Origin: Candidatus Kapaibacterium sp.
Lineage (GTDB): Bacteria; Bacteroidota; Ignavibacteria; Kapaibacteriales; UBA2268
NCBI GenBank assembly: GCA_938038165.1
Contig: CALHRB010000148.1
Coordinates: forward strand, 1-18,663
Length of the DNA stretch: 18,663 bases
Direction of reading: 5' to 3'
The position numbers were made by a program, and so were the translations under genes. This document shows, one piece after another, positions 1 to 7,851 of the stretch (position 1 is its first letter; each line of letters begins with the position of its first letter). Under the pieces are notes generated by a model. The model had not been told where the DNA came from, ran no database searches, and worked only from the letters and a program-made list of their open reading frames with translations.

Positions 1-2
1 TT

Positions 3-164
3 GAAAAGGAATCTGTTTTATTCTATGTTGGCATCAGGGATGTTGTCGAAAATGAAAAAATCCTTGATGAAATTATTCGTGTTGAAAAAGATCACATGAC
101 CCGCATCATGAAATTCATCATTCTTGATAGTCAATACAGGGGAATTAAAGATAATTGGACTTAA
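3..164 (+). CDS. Ferritin-like / rubrerythrin-type diiron protein, C-terminal fragment
   Basis: The window opens inside a reading frame, in frame from base 3 and ending at TAA 162-164; about 53 residues are visible. The fragment starts EKESVLFYVG and later reads VEKDHMTRIM, then ends RGIKDNWT. An E-K-E-S helix followed some 30 residues later by an ExxH motif (EKDH) is the arrangement of the third and fourth iron-ligand helices of ferritin-like four-helix bundles. Family members related to rubrerythrin act in peroxide or oxygen detoxification or iron handling in anaerobes. I cannot see the first half, so the exact subfamily is open. No rubredoxin domain follows at the C-terminus. The next gene starts 58 bases downstream on the same strand, so co-transcription is possible but not shown. 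Confidence 0.6.
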   Translation, partial: EKESVLFYVGIRDVVENEKILDEIIRVEKDHMTRIMKFIILDSQYRGIKDNWT

Positions 165-222
165 AACAAAAATATAGGTTTACTAATCGATTTAATATGC
201 ACTAAATTCATATTTTAGACAA

Positions 223-867
223 ATGTATTTTCCGATACTTATCGATCTGACAGAATTCAAAGCGGTTGTCATCGGAGGTGGCAAAGTCTCAACAAGAAAA
301 GTCAAAAATTTGCTCGAATTTGAATGCAAACCCGATATTATTTCGCCTGAAGTTATTGATGAATTGAAAAAAATAATCGAACAAAATAAGCTTAATTTTT
401 TCCAAAAAAAATATGAATACGGAGATTTAAAGAATTACAATCTTGTATTTGCTTCTACTGGTAATTCAGATGTTGATTTAATGATTGAAGAAGAATGCAA
501 GGAATTAGGTATTCTATTGAATGTTGCCGATGTGCCTGATTTATGCAATTTCATAGTTCCGGCAAATATCAAGAGAGGTTACCTGACGCTATCATTAGCT
601 TCCCAGGGGAATTCACCTTTTCTCGTAAAATATCTTAAGAACAAGATTGATAAAACAATACCCGAAGAATATTCACTTATCTCTGAATTAGCAAAGGACC
701 TCAGAAATTATTTAATGAATGACATTAGATTTCCCGATGAAAAATCCCGTCAAGCTCATTTTGATCTGTTTCTTAATATTGATTGGGTCAGCTTGATCCG
801 TAAAGAGGGTTTCCTTGCTGCTCGGGAAAAACTACAGGAATTAATAAACGAATTAAACGAAGGTTGA
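223..867 (+). CDS. Precorrin-2 dehydrogenase / sirohydrochlorin ferrochelatase (SirC/Met8p-like)
   Basis: Converts precorrin-2 to sirohydrochlorin with NAD+ and probably inserts Fe(II) to make siroheme; cytoplasmic. The N-terminus is a Rossmann fold with the dinucleotide loop VIGGGKVSTRKV (GGG at residues 18-20), which matches the GGGxVAxRK signature of CysG N-terminal domains and Met8p. NVADVPDLCNFIVPA (100-114) carries Asp103. This aligns with Asp104 of Salmonella CysG, the residue needed for dehydrogenation and chelation. LASQGNSP (125-132) is the conserved substrate-site loop. At 214 residues it has the usual length of a stand-alone enzyme with its C-terminal dimerisation and helical part. 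The stop is separated from the next ATG by one base, so it is translationally linked to the CobA-HemD fusion that supplies its substrate. hemA and hemC, often neighbours in other genomes, are not in this window. Confidence 0.9.
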   Translation: MYFPILIDLTEFKAVVIGGGKVSTRKVKNLLEFECKPDIISPEVIDELKKIIEQNKLNFFQKKYEYGDLKNYNLVFASTGNSDVDLMIEEECKELGILLNVADVPDLCNFIVPANIKRGYLTLSLASQGNSPFLVKYLKNKIDKTIPEEYSLISELAKDLRNYLMNDIRFPDEKSRQAHFDLFLNIDWVSLIRKEGFLAAREKLQELINELNEG

Positions 868-868
868 A

Positions 869-2389
869 ATGAGTTTTATCGGAAAAGTTTATTTGGTCGG
901 TGCCGGACCGGGAAATCCGGATTTAATCACTGTTAGATGCTTAGAATTGTTGAAACAAGCCGATGTTGTTCTTTATGACAGGCTTGCTAATGATGAACTG
1001 CTTAAATTTTGTCCTGATTCTGCTGAATTGATTTTTGTTGGAAAAGAACCTGACAAACATCCAGTCCCACAAGAAGAAATTATTAAAATACTGATTGATA
1101 AAGCCAAAAAATTTAAAAATATCTTACGATTAAAGGGTGGAGACCCTTATATTTTTGGTCGTGGCTCTGAAGAAGCTCTTGCATTGCTTAACGAAGGAAT
1201 TGATTTTGAGATTATTCCCGGAATTACTGCTGGAATTGGAGCTTCTGCCTATTCAGGCACTCCTTTGACTCATAGAAATTTAGTAACACAATCCTTGTTT
1301 ATTACCGCTCACGAAAGTCCCGAAAAAAACGAAAGTCAGATACAATGGGAATTGCTTGCTAAATTAAAAAATACAACACTTGTTGTTTATATGGGAGCTT
1401 CAACTCTGAAGTGGACAGTAGAAAAATTAATAAGTCAAGGTATGAAACCCGATACACCAGCAATAATTGTCCAGAACGCAACTATGAGCTCACAAAGACA
1501 GTTTTACAGTTCACTTTTCAATCTTCCCGAAATTGTTGAAAAAGAAAATATTAAACCTCCTATTATTACTATTATTGGCGAAACTGCTGCTTTTAGCGAT
1601 AGACTGAACTGGTTTCAGCGTAAACCTTTGTACGGTAAAAAAATTGTTTGCACTAGAGCCGAAGACCAGTCATCCTCTCTTACCAATTTTCTTGATCAAA
1701 ATGGAGCAATCGTTATTAATTTCAGTGTTATCAAAACCAGGCTAAAAACACCAGAGCAAAGTTTGAAGAGAACATTAGCCAAAAATTATGACTGGATCAT
1801 TTTTTCGAGTGAAAACGGGGTTAGATATTTCTTTCAATTGCTCTATTGTGAAAATTTAGATTCGAGACAATTATCACACTCAAAAATAGCTTGCATTGGA
1901 AAAGAAACTGCAAAAATGTTAAAAGATTTTGGCTTGATAGCGGATTTTATTCCTTCCTCTTTTACTTCGTCGGTCTTTGTTAATGAGTTTATAGAATCTA
2001 TCAAAATGGACGATTTAATTCTTAGAGTAAAAGGCAATTTTCAAAAAGACCTCATCCTCGAAACATTATTGGAAAAAGGTTTTAATGTAGAACCAATACA
2101 GGTTTATTCAATCGAGAAAAAAATTCCCGATAACACATTATTTAAAAAAATAATTAATGATAAAGCTGATGCATATCTATTCACAAGCTCTTCAACGGTA
2201 AACAACTTTTTTCAAGTTTTCGGAAATGATCAAGCCTTGAAGCTTTTGAATGAATCCAGAGTATTTGCAATTGGTCCTGTTACAAGAGATACTTTGTACC
2301 GATATAATGTGAAAGAAATAATAATGTCAGAAACTTATTCCATCGAAGGTCTGGGAAATACTATTATTCAATACTTTTCTAAAATCTGA
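869..2389 (+). CDS. Uroporphyrinogen-III C-methyltransferase fused to uroporphyrinogen-III synthase (CobA-HemD)
   Basis: This bifunctional enzyme makes uroporphyrinogen III from hydroxymethylbilane (C-terminal part) and methylates it twice with S-adenosylmethionine to precorrin-2 (N-terminal part). Residues 6-245 are a SUMT domain: VGAGPGNPDLIT (10-21), ADVVLYDRL (31-39), RLKGGDPYIFGRG (87-99), and the PGITAG...TPLTHR block (117-136). All are hallmark SAM and substrate motifs. Around residue 252 the sequence changes to a HemD domain that begins LYGKKIVCTRAEDQ. It contains IACIGKETAK, a LFTSSSTVNNF strand-turn and VFAIGPVTRDTL, typical of the weakly conserved uroporphyrinogen-III synthases. 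At 506 residues it is a normal size for this fusion. It starts one base after the SirC-type gene, whose last codons hold the weak AAGG ribosome site. Its product is the substrate of that upstream gene. There is a 101-base gap to the next gene. Confidence 0.93.
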   Translation: MSFIGKVYLVGAGPGNPDLITVRCLELLKQADVVLYDRLANDELLKFCPDSAELIFVGKEPDKHPVPQEEIIKILIDKAKKFKNILRLKGGDPYIFGRGSEEALALLNEGIDFEIIPGITAGIGASAYSGTPLTHRNLVTQSLFITAHESPEKNESQIQWELLAKLKNTTLVVYMGASTLKWTVEKLISQGMKPDTPAIIVQNATMSSQRQFYSSLFNLPEIVEKENIKPPIITIIGETAAFSDRLNWFQRKPLYGKKIVCTRAEDQSSSLTNFLDQNGAIVINFSVIKTRLKTPEQSLKRTLAKNYDWIIFSSENGVRYFFQLLYCENLDSRQLSHSKIACIGKETAKMLKDFGLIADFIPSSFTSSVFVNEFIESIKMDDLILRVKGNFQKDLILETLLEKGFNVEPIQVYSIEKKIPDNTLFKKIINDKADAYLFTSSSTVNNFFQVFGNDQALKLLNESRVFAIGPVTRDTLYRYNVKEIIMSETYSIEGLGNTIIQYFSKI

Positions 2390-2490
2390 TTGCATTAAAT
2401 TCAATTAATTTCAATATATTATTTTCAGCAACAAATTGATAATTTTTTTTTAAATTGTAGATAATCATTTTACAGTGAAGATAAAATAAA

Positions 2491-3015
2491 ATGGATGATT
2501 TGATCATAACAATCAATAATAATGAGTACAAGGCAAAATTTGACAAGCAAAACGAAACCTCAATTTTACTGAACGATAAACTTTATAGAATTGAATTGCT
2601 CAAGCAACTGGGTAAAAACATTTTTTCTTTTGTCATTAATAACAAAATAGTACAAGTTGAGTTAGACTTAAAAGATGAAGGACCAAGTACAATAAATACA
2701 GACGGTTTCTCATTCGAAATTGAAATAACAGACGAAACCAAAAAATTACTCAAAAAATTTCTTGCCAATGCTGACGGTGCAGATAGCAGACGTTATGCCA
2801 TTATTAAAGCTCCTATGCCGGGTATGATCATAAAAATATTAGTAAACGAGGGTGATGCTGTTGTCAAAGGAGACAAGATTCTTATAATCGAAGCGATGAA
2901 AATGGAAAATTCCATATCATCGCCAATCAGTGGTATTGTTAGTTCAATAAAAGTTAGCGAAGCAAAAGCTGTCGAAAAAGACGCTGTTTTAATGGAAATA
3001 ATAAATGAGTCATAG
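2491..3015 (+). CDS. Biotin carboxyl carrier protein of an acyl-CoA carboxylase
   Basis: Carrier subunit that shuttles carboxyl-biotin between the biotin carboxylase and carboxyltransferase active sites. The last 75 residues form a biotinyl domain. Its signature EAMKMEN (134-140) contains Lys137, the lysine that becomes biotinylated. The flanking APMPGMI (107-113) and PISGIV (145-150) are the paired hairpin motifs of biotinyl domains. The first 100 residues are a less conserved beta-rich segment, as in carriers of propionyl-CoA carboxylase or decarboxylase type, followed by a short charged linker. It ends 8 bases before the carboxyltransferase gene, so the two are surely co-transcribed. The biotin carboxylase component is not nearby. 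The same architecture occurs in sodium-pumping decarboxylases, but no membrane decarboxylase subunit is present here. Confidence 0.88.
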   Translation: MDDLIITINNNEYKAKFDKQNETSILLNDKLYRIELLKQLGKNIFSFVINNKIVQVELDLKDEGPSTINTDGFSFEIEITDETKKLLKKFLANADGADSRRYAIIKAPMPGMIIKILVNEGDAVVKGDKILIIEAMKMENSISSPISGIVSSIKVSEAKAVEKDAVLMEIINES

Positions 3016-3023
3016 GTAAATTT

Positions 3024-4586
3024 ATGGAAAATCAGGAAATTATTGACAAAAAAATTGAAAAATTAAGAGAATTAAAGGCAAAAGCTAAGATAGGCGGAGG
3101 TCAAAAAAGGATTGAGGACCAACACTCAAAAAATAAGCTTACTGCAAGAGAAAGAATTGACCTTTTGCTTGATAGGGATTCATTCAGAGAGCTTGATATG
3201 CTTGCCCATCATCATTCGAGCGATTTTGGTTTGGACAAAAATGTCTTTCTTGGGGATGGAGTTGTAACTGGCTATGGATATATGAATGGACAGAAAGTAT
3301 TCGTTTTTTCTCAGGATTTTACTGTTCTTGGCGGAAGCCTTGCAGCCGAGCATGGCAGAAAAATCTGCAAAATTATGGATATGGCTTTGAAAAACGGATG
3401 TCCAGTAATAGGTTTGAATGATTCTGGTGGGGCAAGGGTGCAGGAGGGTGTTATTTCACTTGGTGCGTATGCCGATATTTTCTTACGTAACACATTATGC
3501 TCAGGGGTGATTCCACAAATATCATTAATAATGGGACCCTGTGCTGGTGGTGCAGTTTATTCGCCCGCTATCACTGATTTTATTATAATGGTCAAGAAAA
3601 CATCCTATATGTTCGTTACTGGTCCGAAAGTTGTCAAAACTGTTACACACGAAGATTTAACCTCAGACCAGCTTGGAGGTGCAGAAGTTCACGCAAGCAA
3701 AAGTGGTGTTGCCCACTTCACAGCCGAAAACGATTTGGAAGCAATAGAAATCACCAGGAAATTAATGAGCTTTTTACCACCAAATAATCTTGATGAAGTT
3801 CCTTTGATAAAAACTGATGACCCAAGCGATAGACTCTGCGATAAACTTACTTATCTTATTCCTGCTAATCCCAATCTACCCTATGATATGAAGGACATAA
3901 TCACTGAATTGGCTGATGGAGGCGATTTTCTTGAAGTCCATAAAGATTATGCCCAAAATATTATTGTCGGCTTTATTCGTTTAGGAGGCAGGTCTATCGG
4001 CGTTGTAGCAAATCAGCCGGCTGTACTTGCGGGAGTGCTGGATATTGATTCTTCAAAAAAAGCTGGCAGGTTTGTTCGATTTTGTGATGCATTCAATATT
4101 CCGCTGCTTGTTTTGGAAGATGTACCTGGATTTATGCCCGGAGCTCATCAGGAATGGGGGGGCATAATAACCAACGGAGCAAAATTACTTTATGCCTTTT
4201 GCGAGGCAACAGTGCCAAAAATCACTGTTATTACCCGTAAAGCTTATGGCGGAGCTTATGACGTTATGAACAGCAAACATATAAGAGGTGATTTGAACTA
4301 TGCATGGCCTACCGCCGAATTGGCTGTTATGGGCTCAAAAGGTGCTGTTGAAATTATTTTCAAAAAGGAGATTGAAAACTCAAATGAGCCGGAAAAGCGT
4401 GAAGCAGAATTAATTAACGAATTCAACGAAAAGTTTGCTAACCCATATATTGCAGCTTCTTATGGATATATTGATGATGTGATTGAACCAAAATCTACTC
4501 GAAAAATCCTTATTGAAGCTTTCAATTTGCTTGAAAACAAAGTGGATACTAATCCCAAACGAAAACACGGGAACATACCTCTCTGA
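3024..4586 (+). CDS. Acyl-CoA carboxylase carboxyltransferase subunit (propionyl-CoA carboxylase beta / MmdA family)
   Basis: Transfers the carboxyl group from carboxy-biotin to an acyl-CoA, most likely propionyl-CoA to give methylmalonyl-CoA; cytoplasmic. The 520-residue length is normal for the fused N- and C-half crotonase-fold carboxyltransferases. N-half motifs: KLTARERIDLLLD (38-50), DSGGARVQEG (133-142) and GPCAGGAVYSPA (171-182), which form the first oxyanion site. C-half motifs: VPGFMPG (367-373) and RKAYGGAYDVM (405-415), the second oxyanion site, followed by LNYAWPTAELAVMG. These are PccB/MmdA hallmarks and not those of AccD, which has a zinc finger. An AGG at 3014-3016, within GTCATAGGTAAATTT, serves as a weak ribosome site. 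The biotin carrier gene lies 8 bases upstream. Sequence alone cannot separate a biosynthetic or catabolic carboxylase from a methylmalonyl-CoA decarboxylase alpha subunit; absence of the membrane beta subunit favours the carboxylase. Confidence 0.88.
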   Translation: MENQEIIDKKIEKLRELKAKAKIGGGQKRIEDQHSKNKLTARERIDLLLDRDSFRELDMLAHHHSSDFGLDKNVFLGDGVVTGYGYMNGQKVFVFSQDFTVLGGSLAAEHGRKICKIMDMALKNGCPVIGLNDSGGARVQEGVISLGAYADIFLRNTLCSGVIPQISLIMGPCAGGAVYSPAITDFIIMVKKTSYMFVTGPKVVKTVTHEDLTSDQLGGAEVHASKSGVAHFTAENDLEAIEITRKLMSFLPPNNLDEVPLIKTDDPSDRLCDKLTYLIPANPNLPYDMKDIITELADGGDFLEVHKDYAQNIIVGFIRLGGRSIGVVANQPAVLAGVLDIDSSKKAGRFVRFCDAFNIPLLVLEDVPGFMPGAHQEWGGIITNGAKLLYAFCEATVPKITVITRKAYGGAYDVMNSKHIRGDLNYAWPTAELAVMGSKGAVEIIFKKEIENSNEPEKREAELINEFNEKFANPYIAASYGYIDDVIEPKSTRKILIEAFNLLENKVDTNPKRKHGNIPL

Positions 4587-4587
4587 A

Positions 4588-6264
4588 TTACTGAGGTAAA
4601 TTACGCTTCAGAAAAGCATAGCCATTCTTTTCGTAGAGTAGCTTCAATTGGGGATATTTTTCAATGTATTTCTGTAAATTTTTATTATTTGTAACAAAAT
4701 AGGCTGGTTTGTCAATACCTCCTTCGAGCAACCAACTTTCCCAGTCTTCTTTTTTAATATTCTTATACTTTGCTGAAAGATTATAAGGTTTCAAAGTATA
4801 AAAATAATGGGCATAACTCTTGTAACCAAGAACATGAACATATGCTTTTTTTCCTTGGAAGCTTTTATAAAACTCATTTGGTGCCAATTGTAAATATTCG
4901 TCAATCTTTGGAGCTATCACTGGTAGAATAAGAAAAATTGTAAGTGCAACTCCACCAAATAATGCTAAATAAGATTTTAAATGTCTTTTTTTTAATGCGT
5001 AAAAAATATATATAACTACAAAAAAAGCCAGATTTAACCCAACAACCCACTCCCAACCCTGCCATTCGACTTTCCCGGATAGGATTGCTTTTGTAAAAAT
5101 ATCACTAACTTTGTCTATATATAAATCTATATTCATCAATGCTATTGGAAAAAATGAAATTAGAATTGCTAAAAAAAATCCGAAAACCGATATTGAAATA
5201 ATCTGGAATTTCCCTGTTTTATGGTTTTTAATTCCGATATTAAACATAGCTTTGGCTGCAAAATAAGTAATCGGAAAATAGCTTAGCGATGAATAATGAA
5301 TTATCTTTGTTTTCACTATTGAAAAAATAACTAATACTATAATTAAAAGAATTAATAATATAAGATTAAAATCTAACTGGAAAATGCTATCATGCTTATC
5401 CTTGAGTACTCCTTTGAAAAAAAAGAAGGAAGCAGGAAAACATCCAATAAGCAATATAACAAAATGATAGTATATTGGTCCGCTATGACCTGCATCTCCT
5501 GTTGTTAGAAGCCTTAGATGATAAGCTATAAAATCATCGAATAAACCAGCCCCGGAAACATATTGAACCGATAAAAACCAAATTAAATATGGTACTATCG
5601 AAATTGCTATAAAAATAAATGCTGAACTAAACGAAATAATATGTTCCTTCCTTTTAATTATCGAAAAAATAATAAAAGTTAATGCTGGAAGAAGCAAACC
5701 TACCGGACCCTTAGTTAAAACCGCACAAGCCGTAAAAAAACCCGCAAAACTAATCATTAACTGTGGCTTCCCTTTTGATTCAGGTAATTTCAAACTTCCG
5801 ATATGATAACGATATAAATAGTAAACAGACAGAAACATAAAAAGATTGAAAGCAGGGTCAATTATTCCGCTCTTGAAATAAAAATGTGGTAGCAATGAAC
5901 CTATATAAGCCAATGCCCATAGCTTCCCGAAATCCGGATTTATTATTCTTTTTCCTATGGAAAATAATATCAAAAGCGTTATCAAACCTATTACTGCATT
6001 AGGAAACCTCGCCGCAAATTCGTTAACACCAAAAATTTTCATTGAAAGAACCTGAAACCAGATAAAAAGGGGTGGTTTTTCGTGAAAGGGTTCATAATCA
6101 ATCCGAACGGTCAAATAATCCCCTGTTACTATCATTTCTCTGGCTGCCTCAGCAAAATTTATCTCATCCCAGTCAAAAAGATGAACATTTCCAAGAAAAG
6201 GAAAAAAAATAAACAGTCCTGCTATCCCTATGATAATATAAGTTCTTATATCCTGATTTAACAT
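4588..6264 (-). CDS. ArnT/PMT-type lipid-linked glycosyltransferase, multi-spanning membrane protein
   Basis: A GT-C fold enzyme of the GT83/PMT_2 group that uses a polyprenyl-phosphate sugar and transfers the sugar to lipid A, another lipid or a protein on the outer face of the inner membrane. The first periplasmic loop has LFDWDEINFAEAAREM (29-44). Acidic residues Asp31, Asp33 and Glu34 match the catalytic D/E site of ArnT-like enzymes, and HEKPPL (61-66) is the companion motif. NEFAARFPNA (80-89) and LTKGPVGLLLPAL follow the family pattern. About eleven to twelve hydrophobic helices are visible, then a soluble tail of about 110 residues; 558 residues is normal for ArnT relatives. No polymyxin-resistance genes are nearby, so aminoarabinose transfer is not implied and the acceptor is unknown. 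It is the last gene of a six-gene minus-strand run, after a 169-base gap, and its stop lies one base from the converging carboxyltransferase stop. Confidence 0.8.
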   Translation of the reverse strand: MLNQDIRTYIIIGIAGLFIFFPFLGNVHLFDWDEINFAEAAREMIVTGDYLTVRIDYEPFHEKPPLFIWFQVLSMKIFGVNEFAARFPNAVIGLITLLILFSIGKRIINPDFGKLWALAYIGSLLPHFYFKSGIIDPAFNLFMFLSVYYLYRYHIGSLKLPESKGKPQLMISFAGFFTACAVLTKGPVGLLLPALTFIIFSIIKRKEHIISFSSAFIFIAISIVPYLIWFLSVQYVSGAGLFDDFIAYHLRLLTTGDAGHSGPIYYHFVILLIGCFPASFFFFKGVLKDKHDSIFQLDFNLILLILLIIVLVIFSIVKTKIIHYSSLSYFPITYFAAKAMFNIGIKNHKTGKFQIISISVFGFFLAILISFFPIALMNIDLYIDKVSDIFTKAILSGKVEWQGWEWVVGLNLAFFVVIYIFYALKKRHLKSYLALFGGVALTIFLILPVIAPKIDEYLQLAPNEFYKSFQGKKAYVHVLGYKSYAHYFYTLKPYNLSAKYKNIKKEDWESWLLEGGIDKPAYFVTNNKNLQKYIEKYPQLKLLYEKNGYAFLKRNLPQ

Positions 6265-6385
6265 ATTTTAATTTTCATTTTTTTGTGTGTGATATAAGTC
6301 CAATATAATAAAATGGAATGATATTTTCCTATAAGGGATAAAAAATTGATTTAAATAAATTTTAGGGTTGTTTTGGTTACAGTCT

Positions 6386-6422
6386 ATTTTCTGATAGCTG
6401 GTTATTCTTTTATTCAGAAAAT
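6386..6422 (-). terminator. Possible weak stem-loop downstream of mtaB
   Basis: An imperfect inverted repeat of 11 pairs with one bulged base (ATTTTCTGATA at 6386-6396; TATTCAGAAAAT at 6411-6422) begins 11 bases past the mtaB stop. It could form a stem with a 14-base loop in the minus-strand transcript. The stem is mostly A/T and no T tract follows, so a real intrinsic terminator is doubtful. The rest of the 169-base gap (6265-6433) is A/T-rich with no other element I can support. Confidence 0.25.
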
Positions 6423-6433
6423 TAAATTATAAA

Positions 6434-7774
6434 TTAAGCTGTTTGCTCAGCAATAACAAATTCACCTTGAATTTGTTTAAGCTTAACCTTTATGGGTATA
6501 CCTCTGAATGATTCCTTAAGAGCAAAATTTTCGTCCGATATAATCTTTACTGAATGAGCGTCATTAATTATCAACTTTGTTTTTACATAATTTTCAGTCC
6601 AACCAGAAAATGTGTTTTCATTTATGTCAAATTCTTCCGGCAGCAAGGTTTTTATTTTATTTAACTGGGAGTAATAAAAGTCTTTTCTTTTTTGATCTGA
6701 TAGCTCCCTTAAAGCAATTGTCCTTGATTTTCTGACGTCAATGGGAACTTTTTCATTAAAATCTGCGGCAGGAGTTTTTTCTCTTTCAGAATAAGTAAAG
6801 GAGTGAAGATAGGATACCGGCAATTTTTGGAGCAAATCATAAGTTTCTTGAAAATGTTTTTGTGTTTCACCCGGGAAGCCAGAAATTACGTCAACTCCAA
6901 TACAGCAATCAGGAATCTTTTCTTTTATAGAGAGAATAAGTTTTTCGAAATATTCAACCTTATATCTTCTTTTCATTGCTTTCAGAATTTCTGGGGATCC
7001 ACTTTGCAAAGGGATATGAAAATGATGGCAAAAAGTATCTGATTTTGATATAATATCAATTATTTGTGGTTTGAGTAAATTTGGTTCAATTGAGGAAATT
7101 CTGAACCTTTGCTTTAAACCGGCATTTTCAATAAATCTAACTAAATCAAGGAAATTCTCGCCAGTAGGTGAAAGATATTCTCCAAGATTGACACCCGAGA
7201 GGACTATTTCGGAGTAGTTGCTTCCATTTAGTTCAAAAAGTTTTGCTTTCAATTCTTCGAAAGGCATACTTCGGCTTTTTCCACGTGCCTTTGGTATAGT
7301 ACAGTATGTGCAAACATAATCACAACCATCTTGAATTTTAAGTGTCAACCTCGTATGGCTTTCATTATCTTCTGAACAAGCAGTGTGAAATGGTAAATCT
7401 TCGAGGTCCGAAACAAAAATCTCAGGTTTGTTATTTTTATTATTTAACTCTATATAATCTATGACGTTAAATTTCTCTTTTGTACCAAAGATAGCATCAA
7501 CACCTTCAATCTGAGCTATTTCTCCGGGCTTTAATTGAGCATAACAGCCCAAAACACAGATTAGTGCGTCGGGGTTGGTTCTCAATGCCCGGCGAATAAT
7601 TTTCCTTGCATCACTATCTGCGTTATTTGTTACTGAACATGTATTAATAATAACAGCATCTGATTTCTCGCCAAATTCAACTGATGCGTGTCCTTTCTTT
7701 TCGAGCTTCTGCTGAATTGTTGCTATCTCGGAAAAATTGACCTTGCAACCAATATTATAATAACTTATCTTCAA
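6434..7774 (-). CDS. mtaB: tRNA (t6A37) methylthiotransferase MtaB
   Basis: Radical-SAM enzyme that adds a methylthio group to N6-threonylcarbamoyladenosine at position 37 of tRNAs, giving ms2t6A; cytoplasmic. The N-terminal UPF0004 domain carries the three cysteines of the auxiliary cluster: Cys10 in YNIGCKVN, Cys46 in INTCSVTN and Cys77 in LGCYAQ. The radical-SAM cluster motif CxxxCxxC is CDYVCTYC (151-158) within IQDGCDYVCTYCTIPKARG. LSGVNLGEY, HIPLQSGS and DVISGFPGET are strong family blocks. The TNNADSDARKIIRRA stretch after Cys46 and the YNIGCKVN start separate MtaB from MiaB and RimO. The C-terminus (about 385-446) is a TRAM-like RNA-binding region with GWTENYVKTK. The length of 446 residues is normal. 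It lies 77 bases downstream of msrA on the same strand, with only a weak purine-rich ribosome site. Confidence 0.92.
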   Translation of the reverse strand: MKISYYNIGCKVNFSEIATIQQKLEKKGHASVEFGEKSDAVIINTCSVTNNADSDARKIIRRALRTNPDALICVLGCYAQLKPGEIAQIEGVDAIFGTKEKFNVIDYIELNNKNNKPEIFVSDLEDLPFHTACSEDNESHTRLTLKIQDGCDYVCTYCTIPKARGKSRSMPFEELKAKLFELNGSNYSEIVLSGVNLGEYLSPTGENFLDLVRFIENAGLKQRFRISSIEPNLLKPQIIDIISKSDTFCHHFHIPLQSGSPEILKAMKRRYKVEYFEKLILSIKEKIPDCCIGVDVISGFPGETQKHFQETYDLLQKLPVSYLHSFTYSEREKTPAADFNEKVPIDVRKSRTIALRELSDQKRKDFYYSQLNKIKTLLPEEFDINENTFSGWTENYVKTKLIINDAHSVKIISDENFALKESFRGIPIKVKLKQIQGEFVIAEQTA

Positions 7775-7851
7775 ATTATATTCTTTTTTAAATCAATAAT
7801 CAACAAGAATTATTTTTGATATGAATTTTTATTGTAATTAAATGAAGATGC

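Noticed and set aside
3024..4586. AccD-type acetyl-CoA carboxylase subunit or oxaloacetate decarboxylase
   Set aside because: The full-length two-half crotonase architecture and the DSGGARVQEG / AYGGAYDVM motifs are PccB/MmdA-like. There is no zinc finger of AccD and no TIM-barrel of the oxaloacetate decarboxylase alpha subunit.
4588..6264. Specific assignment as ArnT, the polymyxin-resistance aminoarabinose transferase
   Set aside because: The fold and motifs fit the wider family, but none of the other arn genes is nearby, so the acceptor and sugar are left open.
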